In this document: positions 1 to 13,100 of the stretch, piece by piece
How positions within the stretch are numbered: the first letter of the stretch is position 1
Layout of the letters: each line of letters begins with the position of its first letter
Assembly (NCBI GenBank): GCA_013399855.1
Contig: VXAY01002317.1
Span: 3,229,888-3,293,887 of the forward strand
Direction of reading: 5' to 3'
Origin: Oxyruncus cristatus
Lineage: Eukaryota; Chordata; Aves; Passeriformes; Cotingidae
Length of the DNA stretch: 64,000 nt
Made by a program: the position numbers and the translations under genes
Notes under the pieces: model-generated
Seen by the model: the letters and a program-made list of their open reading frames with translations, nothing else
The model's database searches: none
What the model was told of the DNA's origin: nothing

Positions 1-3000
1 TATATTTAAGAAAGCACACATTGTTTACAGAAACCTTTAAGATTCATAATGGCTTTCCAGCAAGCAGCAGCTTGGAAGCAATGTGCATGAGCAGTGGGTA
101 TACAGCTTTTGGATACTGGTGTAGCTAAAATTGCCACAATTAACACAGAACCACGTTCTTTTTTTAAATTTAAGAATCTCAATCTATACATCTTTGTACA
201 GTTTTGAGAAGAAAAATATATGGAGCTTGGAAAGGAAAGACAGGTTTCAACACGAGCTTGGCATAGTGGTATCAGGGCAAGGTCCTTCAACTTCTTCAGT
301 CACCCAGGAGACACTAGACACACACTTTTCAGGGAAAGATATGATTTATAAAGCAGGCACCAAGGAGTGAAAAGTATCAAAAAGCCTGCATCTGGTCAAC
401 TATCTTCCAGATCACCTCACTAATATTCTAAGATTACTGGAGCTAAGGTGGACCGTAGGAACTGCTTCTTCTCTTACTGGGCTAGTGGTTCAGAAAAAGT
501 AGCACAAGATTGAAAGAATAATTGGGTAACAATTCCCACAGAACACATTCTCACATGGATTTCTCCAAGGTCTCCCAGTGAGAGGCACATCTAAGACTTT
601 CTGACACCCCCACTCCCTAGGGATGTTGGCCTCCATCAGGACAAAAAGGAGTCCTCATTCTCCATTATCTCCCACCTGCCTGCATTCAGCAAGATGTTTT
701 TACTCTACACTAGAACAATTTAACCTCCTCTTACTCCTTTAGCACTGCAGAGCCCAAACACGGTGACCTAGATTCCACTTGCGTGGCACCCACCAGATCT
801 TTTAAATGGACTAACACTGTATGATCTCCACTGCCAGAGCTGCTTGACTGCCAGAGGGAGAAAAAATCCAGTTTGATTTTCAGATTCCTGGTAGAACTTG
901 CAGGGTGAACAGCAGGCACATGGGTGCACTCATGTGCATGTATGGGGTAGCAATAAGCAACTGAGTATTTAACCTCGAAGGATAACACTGATTTTAGAAC
1001 TACCAGTGCTTAAGACAGAACCCACTTTATGCTACTGTTAAATGACAATGAAAACTATTGCCATGATGTGTTTCTGAGAGCTCTGGCAGGCTGTTCACGG
1101 ACTTCATAGAATGCTGCTTTTGTTTAAAAACCCTACTGGCTTTGACCATTCTGTTTATACAGGTGAACCTTCCCATAAGGCAACAGAGAGAGCAAAAGCA
1201 ACAGAGAAACAAATGGTCACAGATCCTTTTCCTTTCATGAATATGATCACATAAACAAGCGCACTAATGTATCTGGTATTCTTACCAAGATTCAAGAGCA
1301 CTCCTGAATTCTGCCTCTACATGATATGGAAATCAAGGAAAGAAAAAGCTGAATTTTAAACATACAGCAGTATTCAGTTCAGAATCCCATATAATTGGTA
1401 TAGATTCTGCCCTTTTGTTTCAACTAAAACAAAATTAAATTCTGAGCTAAGCTAGATACCCTTAACCCAAGAGTAAACATCTCCTCTTTCCACCTACTCA
1501 TACTGTAAGTGATGAGCATTTCTTGGAGGAACAAGATACAGCAGCTTGAGAAGGAGGAAACTATTGTTATGATAATAATGTCTAAAAGGACCTCATGCTA
1601 TAGGAAATAAAAACAAAATTTAGCCGTCTGTTGCTGGGACTATCAAGTCACTCATAACTTGCAGAGAATAACTGAGTAAATGAAAGGTGCATTTAAAAAT
1701 GCAAGGTATTTCACATCCCTGTGCTTTGACACACTATTGTAAAGAAAATTACACAAACATTAAGGAAAAGCATCATGTATCTGATATCACTATAGGGAAC
1801 TTGAGGTGATTGCAGCTGTCAAAATACAGTCAGACTTGTTGATTGATTTAAGGAAGTTATTTAATCTGTCCATAAGCTTACTATTACAAGTTTCAAGCAG
1901 AGATTCTCCTTCCAGGTCAACAACTCCTGTCAATTTGCTTCAAGGTCTCAACTTATTAACTTTAACTTGTAAGAACTTAAGTGCTGGGGCATAAAGGAAC
2001 ATCCATACACTTAAAAGATGAAATACCTTTCCCCACGATTTATGATGTTAAGAGGAAGTACATGAAATAAACCAAGACTTTTGACTTCATGTGGTACAGA
2101 GTATTTTTACCACAAGAGGGCACTAAAGCCACACCTAAAGCAGATCCTTACGCTGTAGCCACACACATCACAGAACTCAGTCAGAGTAAGAAGGATGCAC
2201 TGCTTTCACACACATACACACTCCACACGTAAAAGGATTCAGCTTTCTTGATGGTATGCACATACATTCATAGTGTACTCACACTCCCTCTACTTCCAAC
2301 AGAGCAGCACAAAGCTTTTTGTAAAAGCACTACTCTGCCAAGGATGAAAGATGGTGAGACTTGAAGCTTGAAACAAGTCATGCTTAATGTTTTGAATGCC
2401 ATCAGTCTATTAATAAGATTTTGAATTTTAGTCTTGCCTAAAAGAATGCGAAGTGCATGAGCTTATAACAAATCAGAACTTTTAGTCAGAGGTAGATGCT
2501 TACAGTTAGATTACAATGTTTTGAGTATAAATTACTTCTACTTGCCCAGGCAACTATTCTGTTTACACATATAAGGAAAACTCTTATACAACAGCAACTA
2601 ACAAATCAGCATGTTTCAACAGACAGCTGATCGTCACACTAAAAATATGGTTCTAGTCTTCTGAAACCTTTTTAATAAGGCTTGACAACATCAGAATGTT
2701 CACATCAGCCAGTGAAGTGCCACAGGAACAATTCTTTAGTTGGACGGTCCTCTACAGACCTGATCACATGACAAAAGCTACTTGCAATATTTTAAGTCAT
2801 GAAAGTGTGCAAGACAAATCTCACCTATGCACCATTTCCGTATCACACAAAAATGTTAATGGTTTTTTCTACTAGCTTAATAAGCAGCCCAAATATTTCA
2901 TTTCTGCACCTCAGAGGTGACCATGCTTTTCACATTAAGCTTATCCAAGTCTCTTAGTCCTGTTATTTGTGTGTCAGATATGGCTGCTCAAGTTATTTGT

Positions 3001-6000
3001 CAAGCAACACAAAGTTTCTGCTACTTAACATGCTTCAGGAGTTGACTTGCCAGTAACTAACAACTGATGTAGCAAAACCCTTAACACTGCCAAATCACCT
3101 CTAGAAGGACCACCACAGGATAATCCCGTAAGAATGAAGTCTTCCATCCATTTTCTCAGGTATTTGGGAATGAGACAGTATGTGGCCTGTTGCTGTACAG
3201 CATCTACATTAGATGCAACTGACTGAACTCCTGCAATTGTCTAAAATACATGTCACAGGTGACAGTGCTGTAATAATTCTGGACACTTCACACACCTCTT
3301 TCATAAGAAAAAAACCTACCAAAAACCTCTGTAGATTTAAAAATTCTTGTACAATGAAAACAAACATTTATAGGAACTTGAATATAGGAGGCAAAAGTTA
3401 AATAGAAAAATGCTGGTATGAGGTTTTTAATTCCTGTTCTCACATGCATGAAGTGATTTGGGTTTGAAATATAAATGTTTCAAATATTTTTCAGAGAAAA
3501 ATTACTAAAAAATTAGTACCAGGCAGCAGTACAGACAGGAGCATACAAGCAAGCATCCAACAAGTCAGCATTAGTGTGTCACACTTCCAAAGTCCTGTGC
3601 TAACAGCGAACGTCCCAACATGCTTGAGAAAATGCCTATGTCATCTCTTTGAAAAAAACACCAAGCGCATACTGTAATCAAAAATCAGACCATAAGTTCA
3701 GATTTTTGACCCCACATTCCATCTCATGCTAGCGTATAATTCCCACTGACCATTTGCTGGATTCTGCCAATGGCTCACGGCAGCAGAACAAGGAATTCCA
3801 TGTCTCGCTAGTTAGTTCAGTTCTCGTGAACAGAGACTTTTGACAGGCGAAGTAAAAACACAGCTATCACATGGGCCTACAACCTAAAGCACAGGCAACC
3901 CTACTGCTGTTACTTTCAGAAATACTGAATGAATGTTTATCAAAACAAGATATTAAACCAGAGAAAACATGATATTCTAATTTTTGTGGAAATTTTTTAG
4001 CATAACATATCCACCTCAAAGGTTATAAATAGTTATGACATGCCATCACGTGCACAATATCAAGAGGACAAACTAAATTCAATATCAGATGTCCCCAAGC
4101 AGCAACACATGATCTGAAAAGGCTGTGAGAAACTCCTGAAGTAACAATCTGGTGATACTGTGATTGTCAAACATACACGTACTTATAATTGTGCTTCATT
4201 AGCTCTATCCTATTCAGAAAGATGTGTGAAAGTAGTGTTCAGTTTGCACCTTGTCATCAAAATGTACCTTCTAGTCTGTCATGGCGTTAAACAATAACAG
4301 ATTAGAATGCTTTATGAATCTTCTAAGTCTGTGTGACATTAACATTTTAAAAAATGTTGTAAATGCAACAATTAGTGTCAAATATTAGCTGCTAAACAGT
4401 TTGCATTTTTTAGGTTCCATACAGTGGCTCAATAATTGTATATACTATTGCATTAGAATGGAAAGTCAAAATTCAAACTTACAATCTCTTTTCAATTGTT
4501 TTCTTTGGACTGAAGGATGAACAGAAGATTTCCAATATTTCAGGATACCTGTAAGTGCGAAGTGTGATTTCTGAGCATGCATTCTTGAAATAATTCTGGC
4601 TTTGGAGACTTTACCTCACTCTCATACAGCCTGTCAAGGTTCCTCTTGAGTCAGCTGAAGTTTACAGTGGGGAAAAAAAAGTATTTCCCCAAACCTTATG
4701 AAAATAAGATAGACACATCTACCTCTCCATTTTTTAATTTTGAGTTTTGACTTAAACCACAAATTATCATCAAGGTTGAAATAACCAATATGTTTATTTT
4801 ACACTATGCACAAGAACATACAAAGAACATTTACACTATTTGTCAGGTTCATACTTTCAGGTTTCTTGCACTCAGACAAAAGATGACCAAAAGAATAGTA
4901 TAAATAAAAATGAAAAAGAAATACTAAGAAGAGTCCCAGAAAAAGGTAAAAAAAAAATATAGACTAAAATTAACTAATGGAATACTGAAATTTAATGAGC
5001 AAATTAACAAGCTAAGGCATATTCAGCTGCCTCTTGATTTTGCATCTTTACAGATTCATTAACAAACAAAAACAAGTGACAATGTACCAGATGAATATAT
5101 TCATGCTCACTTTGTTAACCTGTGGCCAAGGCAGTAAAAAAAGGAAAGATAACACTTTTCTCAGAAGCACTTTTGATAGGGGTTCTCCCTAACATTCGAA
5201 AAACAGACACTTCCTAAACAGCATATGCAGCTGACCTCAAAATGAACATCCTGGAACAGGAATCAATGCTAACAGCGGTCAAGAATCAACCAAAACAGAT
5301 TATGACAAGTTTAAGAAAGAAAAGCATAGAAAACGAAAGAAAGATGTCAAAGATCACTTTGCACTTTGGAGTTCAGATATAGACATTGTTTGTTTACCAT
5401 CTTGGTTCTGTGAATATACTTTTAAATTACTTTCTGCTTACCTTCAAAATAAAGTAGCTATCACTCAGATTTGACTGGAATAACTAACCTTGTGAGTTAC
5501 AGACATTTTTAAAGAAGACCTTAATTAAAAGTAAACAAACACTGATTTTTTTTTTTTTTCCCCTAGAACAGTGAAAGTGTCTCTTGTGATGAAATGTGCA
5601 AGTTCCATTACTTGCTTATGGTATTTACTAGGATTTTTGTAAGAAGGGCAATCTGAAGTTAAGAGATTCATTGCGAGGCACCAGCATACGGAGGAGTTGA
5701 CATCATGAGCACCAGCAAGAGCCCCATCAGTTGGGCCGTAACACGACTTGCTACAGTACATTTATCCAAACAGCATTCATTTCTCACACAAGTGATGCAC
5801 TGTCAATCAGAGCAAAATGCATAAGGCCATAAAAAATAGTATTATTCTAATGGCATAGTCCTGAAATTTCACCAATGGCATCATTCATACTGTACCAGGA
5901 GACATGACGACTTCTAATCTATGTTTAGACAAGACAATTCTAGATGCTAAATCATGAGATTTCTCCATGTCTTTTCACTGGAGAGGGAATTAAAAAAACG

Positions 6001-6917
6001 CCTCAGGGGAAGTTCTAGCAATACTAAAAATCAGAAGCATTTATCTGGCGAGGTTTTCATTTAAAAATAAAGAAAAGATTAGACCGAAAGCTACCTTAGC
6101 AACAATTTGAGAGAGGATTATAAAATATGTTAATAGATGTTCTTCAAGACTGCTCCTGAGCAGCATATTAGCCATATACAAGTACAGACAAAATACTGAA
6201 AATATTCAGAGGGATTGACTAAAATGAAAGAATCTATCTCCAAAAGCTATTTTTTAAAAAATGCAAGCAGCTATTAATGACAATAAAGCATTCAATCTCA
6301 AATACTTTAAAAGAGAAATTGGTTTCAGTCATTCTTCTTACAGATTTTTGGAGGGTTTAGAGCAGTCACCATAGGTCCCATATTAATAAAATAATGTTGA
6401 CACAGTATAGACTATTCCTTAAAGACTGAACACTAGAAAATGATAGCCAAAGTACTGAACACACTGAAAGGATATGAATTAAACCAAACCACTCTTCACC
6501 AAATTCTTCAGCATTAAGAAAACAAATCCACCTGTCTGTAAATTTTGAAGGGATGTACAAAGGGGCTGTTGAGTAGCTTAGCAATAGAAGCTGTGCATTT
6601 CCATAAATACTGGATCCAGCATTCCTCGTTTACCAGGGAGAAATTGATGAGGCTGTTAAGGTATTACTGACACACTCAGGAAGTAATTTGTACTCAGTGG
6701 AAGCCCCCTGGATATTTAAGAAGTCATCCTCTAGCAATTATTCAATGGACTGTAACTTTTCATTTAATGTTTTCCATTAAAAGCACTGTCTCAACCTTGA
6801 TCCTTAAAGGTAGAAAGCACTATAAAGCAAAAGGAAGGATCCTTGGAAAAAAGGGTGCAACATCCAAAGGAAACAGACATTATTTGACTTGTGGTCCATC
6901 TTTCAGCACTTGCTTAC
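1..6917 (-). other. TTC17: TTC17 intron 16 (partial)
   Basis: This is AT-rich DNA after the exon 16 donor. I looked for the next TTC17 exons (the expected acidic and Gly-rich regions after the second TPR cluster) on the minus strand and found none, so they lie beyond position 1. Short ORFs here match nothing I recognise. No repeat of known family was evident. Confidence 0.75.
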
Positions 6918-7104
6918 CACTGCACACAGACGAGGTGATGTTGTACAGAAAAGGATAAAACTGCAAACAACGGATCATCTTCAGGCTGCTTTCGCACTCC
7001 AAGCACTTGGTTGTCAAATTCAGTGCACGTCTAAAGGCCTGCAGGGCACCACTTATGTTGTTCAGAGCCAGGTATGTGTTTCCTAGGCTCAAAAAAGTCA
7101 GGGG
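6918..7104 (-). CDS. TTC17: TTC17 exon 16 (TPR), last exon in window
   Basis: A 187-base exon, acceptor TTACAG|CCC and donor AGTG|GTAAGC. It encodes [20 protein letters not shown], a further TPR, then the Cys-containing [19 protein letters not shown]. The last base begins a Gly codon completed by an exon outside the window. Reading through the donor gives a stop within about 12 codons. Confidence 0.96.
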
Positions 7105-10100
7105 CTGTAAAGAGAAAAGCAACGCACCCAGCATAAGTATGTTCACTGTTTAAGACTGAAAACAGATAAGAAAAACCGCACACCCTCCCAAACTTGGCTA
7201 GGAAGAATTTAGAAAACTTCTTAAAACAGGGACTGCCTGTTTTTCAAATGGAGAACTAACAGCTTGATGCATTGGTGCTACACTAAAGTTGTTTTGACAT
7301 AGGGTTAAGAATTCTGTCTTCCTATAATAAAACCTCAGTTGTTAAATACACACAAACTGAAATGAAGCATTAAATACTTACTTATAACAATCAGCAACAT
7401 AATGTTGACTGCATAAATTACCAAACTGAAATGCTTGAAGACAGTTTATAATGATTAAAAGTCAGAAAAAAAGTAAAAATATTCCTGGTGTTCTAGCAGG
7501 AAGGATACATTTTATTTGTCAAGAGTGTTCAGATTTACCTGAGCAGAACTAGGTTACTGCAAACACTAGGTTAAATGTCACACTAGTTTAGCAGTACACA
7601 TTCATGCCTTTCAATTCTTTACAGAACAGTATTTTTGTCCCCTGCTTTTGGGTAGTCTCACTAAAATATGTATTTTTTTAAAAAGTAAAGGTTATAAACA
7701 CCTTTTTCACTGGGTAGAACTTACTCAGCACTTTAATTCAGGCACACAGTAGAGCACTACATTTTGGTTGTTGACTGAAAAGTTTTTTGCTTGCATGAAG
7801 TAATTTGCTGCAATTAACAGTATAATGCTAGAATAATGAACTATAACATTGTAATTTAGCAGTCATTTTCTCCACTAAAGTAGTTTTACATTCATTGTCT
7901 AAAAATGTGGAGTCTGATCAGTACCTTCAGATTTCAAACTCATCTTAGTTTGTATTATTAAACAGCATTCAGAAAATGGTGCAAGCTGAGCAACAGGAAT
8001 TTTTTTTAACAGCTTTTGCTAACATAGCACATTCTTCACTCCTTGTAGCTGTAATTAAAATTAATTAGTATTTACTTTACGCTATATTCCAGGAAATACT
8101 ATTCAGGTATAAAGTCTCCCGCTAGTTTTTTTGGTACAACATGTATTACAGGACTGAGTACATCTGAAAAAACCAGGAGCAGGCATTACTGTAATGAGGT
8201 AGGCTTTGCTAATATTTTTGAATAAAAGCTCTACTCACACAGCATAGTCCTAAGGATCCCTAGGCTCCTCCCCTCCAAAGCTGTGCTTTCAAGTGTTCTT
8301 CTTAAGGCACATCATTCAAGCATAGTTCTCTCTGTACTTCCTTTTTGCATTCTTACCCACTGCCCAAATGGGATTCCTTTCCAGCATTTGAAAACTTCTT
8401 TCTGAATGCTATACTGAAAAAGCTTATTCTGTTTTTAGCTTTTTTATGTGCCAGGTGACTGGTGGCCTAGCAGGTTTAAGCTCTGTTAACCTAACTACAG
8501 AATACAGGAAAAAGTCACTTAACTTCTTACTGAAGCATCTCAAATCTAAGACCAAGATTGCCTGCTAGGGGAAAGCTGTCCCCCACTATGCCACGCCCCA
8601 TCTCCTTCCTTCTCACAGTTGTTGTGGCCAGTCCAGTAGTTCAAACAGTTCATAAAGAAACTGTCTATATGACATAGGTGACAATATACAAAGTGTTTAT
8701 AATGTTACTGTTCAGAAATACAAAAACCTGGTTAGAATCTATGGTTGGAAGTAAAGCCATCAAACAACTAGAACACAGGTTTTCCTCTATGACAAAATCT
8801 GCAGACAAACAAAACAGCAGAGATAAAAAGTCAAACGTCACAGAAAGATGTCTACACAGTCAAAGAACTACTTTAAGGTTTTTAAGAGTTAAGATACAAT
8901 GCTGACAGCATTATGGATCTCTGTTTTAGATAACAGTGTTACCAGACACCAGGATTAAATCCCTCGGAGGCATTGCTGATAATACAGGTTTTGGGAGGCT
9001 AAAAGTCGGTCACCGATTTACAAGAACTTCTCTAAATATTTATACTCTCAGCAATCAGCATCACCCCGGTGCGATCAAGAATTTAAATGAAAATTAAGAT
9101 CTGTTGCAGATCACAAGCTGGAAGTTGAAATGCATGCACAGGTAAGCAAGCATAAGTAACATATGTTTAGAAAATAATGAAGGAAAACACACTGACTGCT
9201 GAACAAACACAAACCCCATCATCTTACCTCAGAGGCATTGATGGCCAAAGCCTTCAGCAGGAGTCTGCTGGCATCCAAATGAAGACCATAATGAAACAAG
9301 AGGTTAGCAAGATTGACCAGAGGGATGTCCTGATACTCATGTGGAGCCAAATTATATGCTTTTTGCAAACAGGTGATAGCAAAGGTGCTATTTCCAACTG
9401 CTCGCCAGTACAATCCAGCTTCATTAAGCACAAGCCATAGAGGATCTTCTGGCTAAAGGAGAGTGAGGGAAAAGGATGAAAACACCCACAAAACGGTGTC
9501 TCAGAAGACAGAACTGCCTGCTATTTAGTAAGAAGCAAACAGAACTCACCCTTACATGCTATCTTATTAACTAGATACAAACCAGACTTTGTTGTCTCTG
9601 CTAGTAGATTATTCATACTGCTCTATTCTACTCAAATTGACACTATTTACAATCTAAACTGTAATTCAGTTGCTCACACTCTACTCACATGACTGCCATA
9701 TATATTGACCACAAGATCCCTTCAAATAAACAAGTGATAATGGTCAGTTCACTTCAGGAAGGAACATTGGTGAGTCACTTCAGAGTCTTAAAATTATACT
9801 AACACAAATCTATGTAGAAATGTTACAATTTGAAGGTCAGGCATATCCTGACCTTTCCCTGACAATTTAAGGTTTCAGAGTTGTATTTTTCTTAGACTTA
9901 GTTATCTATTTGTCTTATCAAAGTTGACAACTGACATGCATTAGATACTACTGAAAGATTATAAAATAGTAAGCAATAAGTGAGGGCAGGTGGAAGAATG
10001 AAAGAAGTGTCAAATACACCTCTGAGTGTTCCTTCCTCCTCTTTCACCTATAACGTAAAAAACAAACACCCTAGAGGAGAAATAGTAAAGTTTTAAAATC

Positions 10101-13100
10101 CTGACAAGTGGACAGAGGTAGGTAAAACATCCACTTTCAGATGCCCTTTCAAATTATGTAGAAACATGTTCTAGTTTTTAATATTTTCAGCATTATGTAT
10201 TACCCAATTCTGCACAAAGAGTTTACAGTATAAAAGCAACAACTGAAATTAATGTCCACTCCAACCTACATGTCTGAAGCCCAAATGCATGCATGAATAG
10301 GAAACATGCAGCTAGAATTAAGGAAGCAAAACAGATAAGAATCTTTACAGTAGTATTGTATCAATACAATGCAGCTGGAATAACAGTAATACTGTGTTGA
10401 AAAGTTAATCAGTAAGAAGATTTTGTTCCAGGTTTTAAAATGCTCACACAGGAGGGCACTAACTATTTGGTTCTAGATGAACTGGAAGGTATCAATAGGA
10501 AATATTATTCTTTGAGTACATTACATAATCTATAATTTTAAGACTATCTGTGATCCCTATTTTGCAATGCACATACATAACATTACTTACATGTTATTCA
10601 TTCCAAACTCCTCACTGAATTACACTCTGTACACAGGTCTCAATGTCCTCTCTTTAACTAAATCCTTAGCAAGTTATTAGCATTTTGTCTTTCCCAATAC
10701 AAAGATACCAACTGTGGCCTTCCTGCCCTAAGGAGTTTATCATTAGCATGATAAACTGTTGACACAACACTGTTCTTACATCAGCATCTAAATGCACGAG
10801 GAGTTCAGGCTCTAAGCATGACAGCAACAGAATACTACAGTTAAAACCAAAATACCCACGCATTGCACCATAAGACAACATTTATAGGGCTGTTCTGAAC
10901 AACATATTAATAGGAATCAACTCCTACCGATAATTTTTCTTCTGGGTAAGACAGATGCACATAGTAAAAAGTACTGATTTCAGACTAAAAAAATATACAT
11001 ATATATATTGCCTTGACACAACTTCTACAAGAAAGTTAAACGGAGAAATATCAGCTTGACAAGTCAAAAAGAGTCAACGTCTATATCTCAATGCTTCCTT
11101 GTCATTTGACTTGTGATGACTCTCAAAGGCCCCACGCAAGATGGAGGTGGCATTCCACAGGGTGTTATACAGATGTACATTCTTTGCTCCAGAGTGCTAA
11201 TTATTCTGACAGAAGATTGACAGAGGGTTGGTTTCTTTGGAGGGAGAGTAGGGGGAAAGCAGGGTAGTGGGAAGGGGGAGGAAGAGCAAAAGGCAGGCAT
11301 GAAGGGAGGGGTGACATGAGGAGTAGTTCCAAGCTATTTCTCTCAATTAAGCAAATGTCTGCCAGAATTAGCTAATATATCACTGTTCTGTGTCCTGCAG
11401 TTGTAACAAGAACAAGTAACTACAGGGCTGTTTGGTCTACATTAAGCTAATTTAGATTCTCTATATGTTTGTGCCTTACTCGTAAACATGGATTTTTAAG
11501 CTAGTTTCATCTCAGTTTTAGACAGCAAATAAACTTATTCCTTGTATGTCACTGACTGACTACTTTATAAGTATAGAAACAAGCCTCAAGTAAGAATTCT
11601 GAATTTATCTCATTCAACAACTTGACATACCTTTTTCATGGCATGATCTAGAAACGCTCCTATCTTCGCCTGTGTAACAGATTCGTTGTTGATACGAGAA
11701 TGCAAAACCTGAAACACAAAGATTTTTTTTTTCCTCCCCAAACAAGTGAATAAATTTTACAATCTACATAAACATGGGCCATCCAAGTCTTGCTTCTTTA
11801 AGTCTTCCCTTTAGCAAAGAGAAGAGAAAAATATTTCAAACAGAGGACGTGAACACATAATACTTCAAGCAGCTAATCTTCATAATGCAGTATGAAGGAC
11901 TCATTGCAGCCTTAAGTTACCAGCCTGGAGGAATACAGTTCTTAGAAACCCCAAGAAGATGAATCATGTCAAGCAACTGATAGAAGATTTAAAAATTTCA
12001 AATAGTAAATTATATTTCCTATTTTCTGTGCTTTTGGTCAGCATTTGAAAAAGTCAGACAAGTTCTGCCTTTCTCCATTCCTATTAGAAAGCACTTGCTC
12101 ACCTTTTTCGGAAATATTGATTACCTTATGATACCCCGGAATCCTTTAAATATCAGAATCTTTCATGTTTTGTGTAAGATTTTTAAGGCAACGAAGAGGA
12201 GAATTTTATAACAGAAGAGAACCAACATGATAACATCTCTTACTTGTCTTGCTCGATCATCTGGCATCCTGAATTTCAAATCTAGATTAGTGTCTAGTTC
12301 CTTGACCAGTATGTTTAGAGATTCATTGTTACGAGCATCAGTAATGGAAGAACAATCTGGTGCCTGTGTTTCTCCATGCTCAGCAGTATCTCTCGGGATA
12401 CTCAGGATTGGATGGATCCTAGCAATAAGGAGAACCAAGACAAATTAACAGTGCGTGCTGCCTGTAATTGTGTATAAACAAAAGACAACAATCAAGGAAA
12501 ATGCCTTCCTTCTGTGGAACAGCCAGAAAGAAGTCTGAATACATCTGTGCTGATGATTACTAATTGCATCCATCCTCTCCAGGAAGAAAACTCTCATTAA
12601 GGTATAAGTGTGAAAATTTACAAATACAGTTTTTAAAAGTCAACACTTGCCTGAACCCCCTATTTTCTGGAGGCAGGAAGTAAGTTGGCAGTTCTTCTGG
12701 GTCAGGAATTTTGGGGAAAGATTTAATGCATTCTGATCGCTGAGGCCACAGAATATGCTGTTTGTCCTAAGGGAAAAAGGAATATTTTTTATTATTTTCT
12801 CAACATTTTTAATATTCTAATTAACAAGCTAATAAGAATATAAAGAACAGTCTGAAGAAAAAAAAAAGATTTTCCCATCTTTTTTTGCGTATCAGCAGTT
12901 CAAATTTCTATCTTTACTCAGCTGTACAGCTTTACTTACAGCAGATGTTAACAGAACAACTCCCTCTGTGTTGTAGTAGAGGACGGGAAACAAGTACAGA
13001 GAAACTAGAGAGATGCTTATATGTTGATGAAATTCAGAATATTACATTCTCCAGTGCTGCCACACATCAAAACTGCAGCCTAAATGCTAAGAAGTTTCAT

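Noticed and set aside
1..6917. Possible additional TTC17 exons or an alternative last exon
   Set aside because: No minus-strand stretch matched the expected downstream sequence, and no convincing acceptor plus open phase combination was found.
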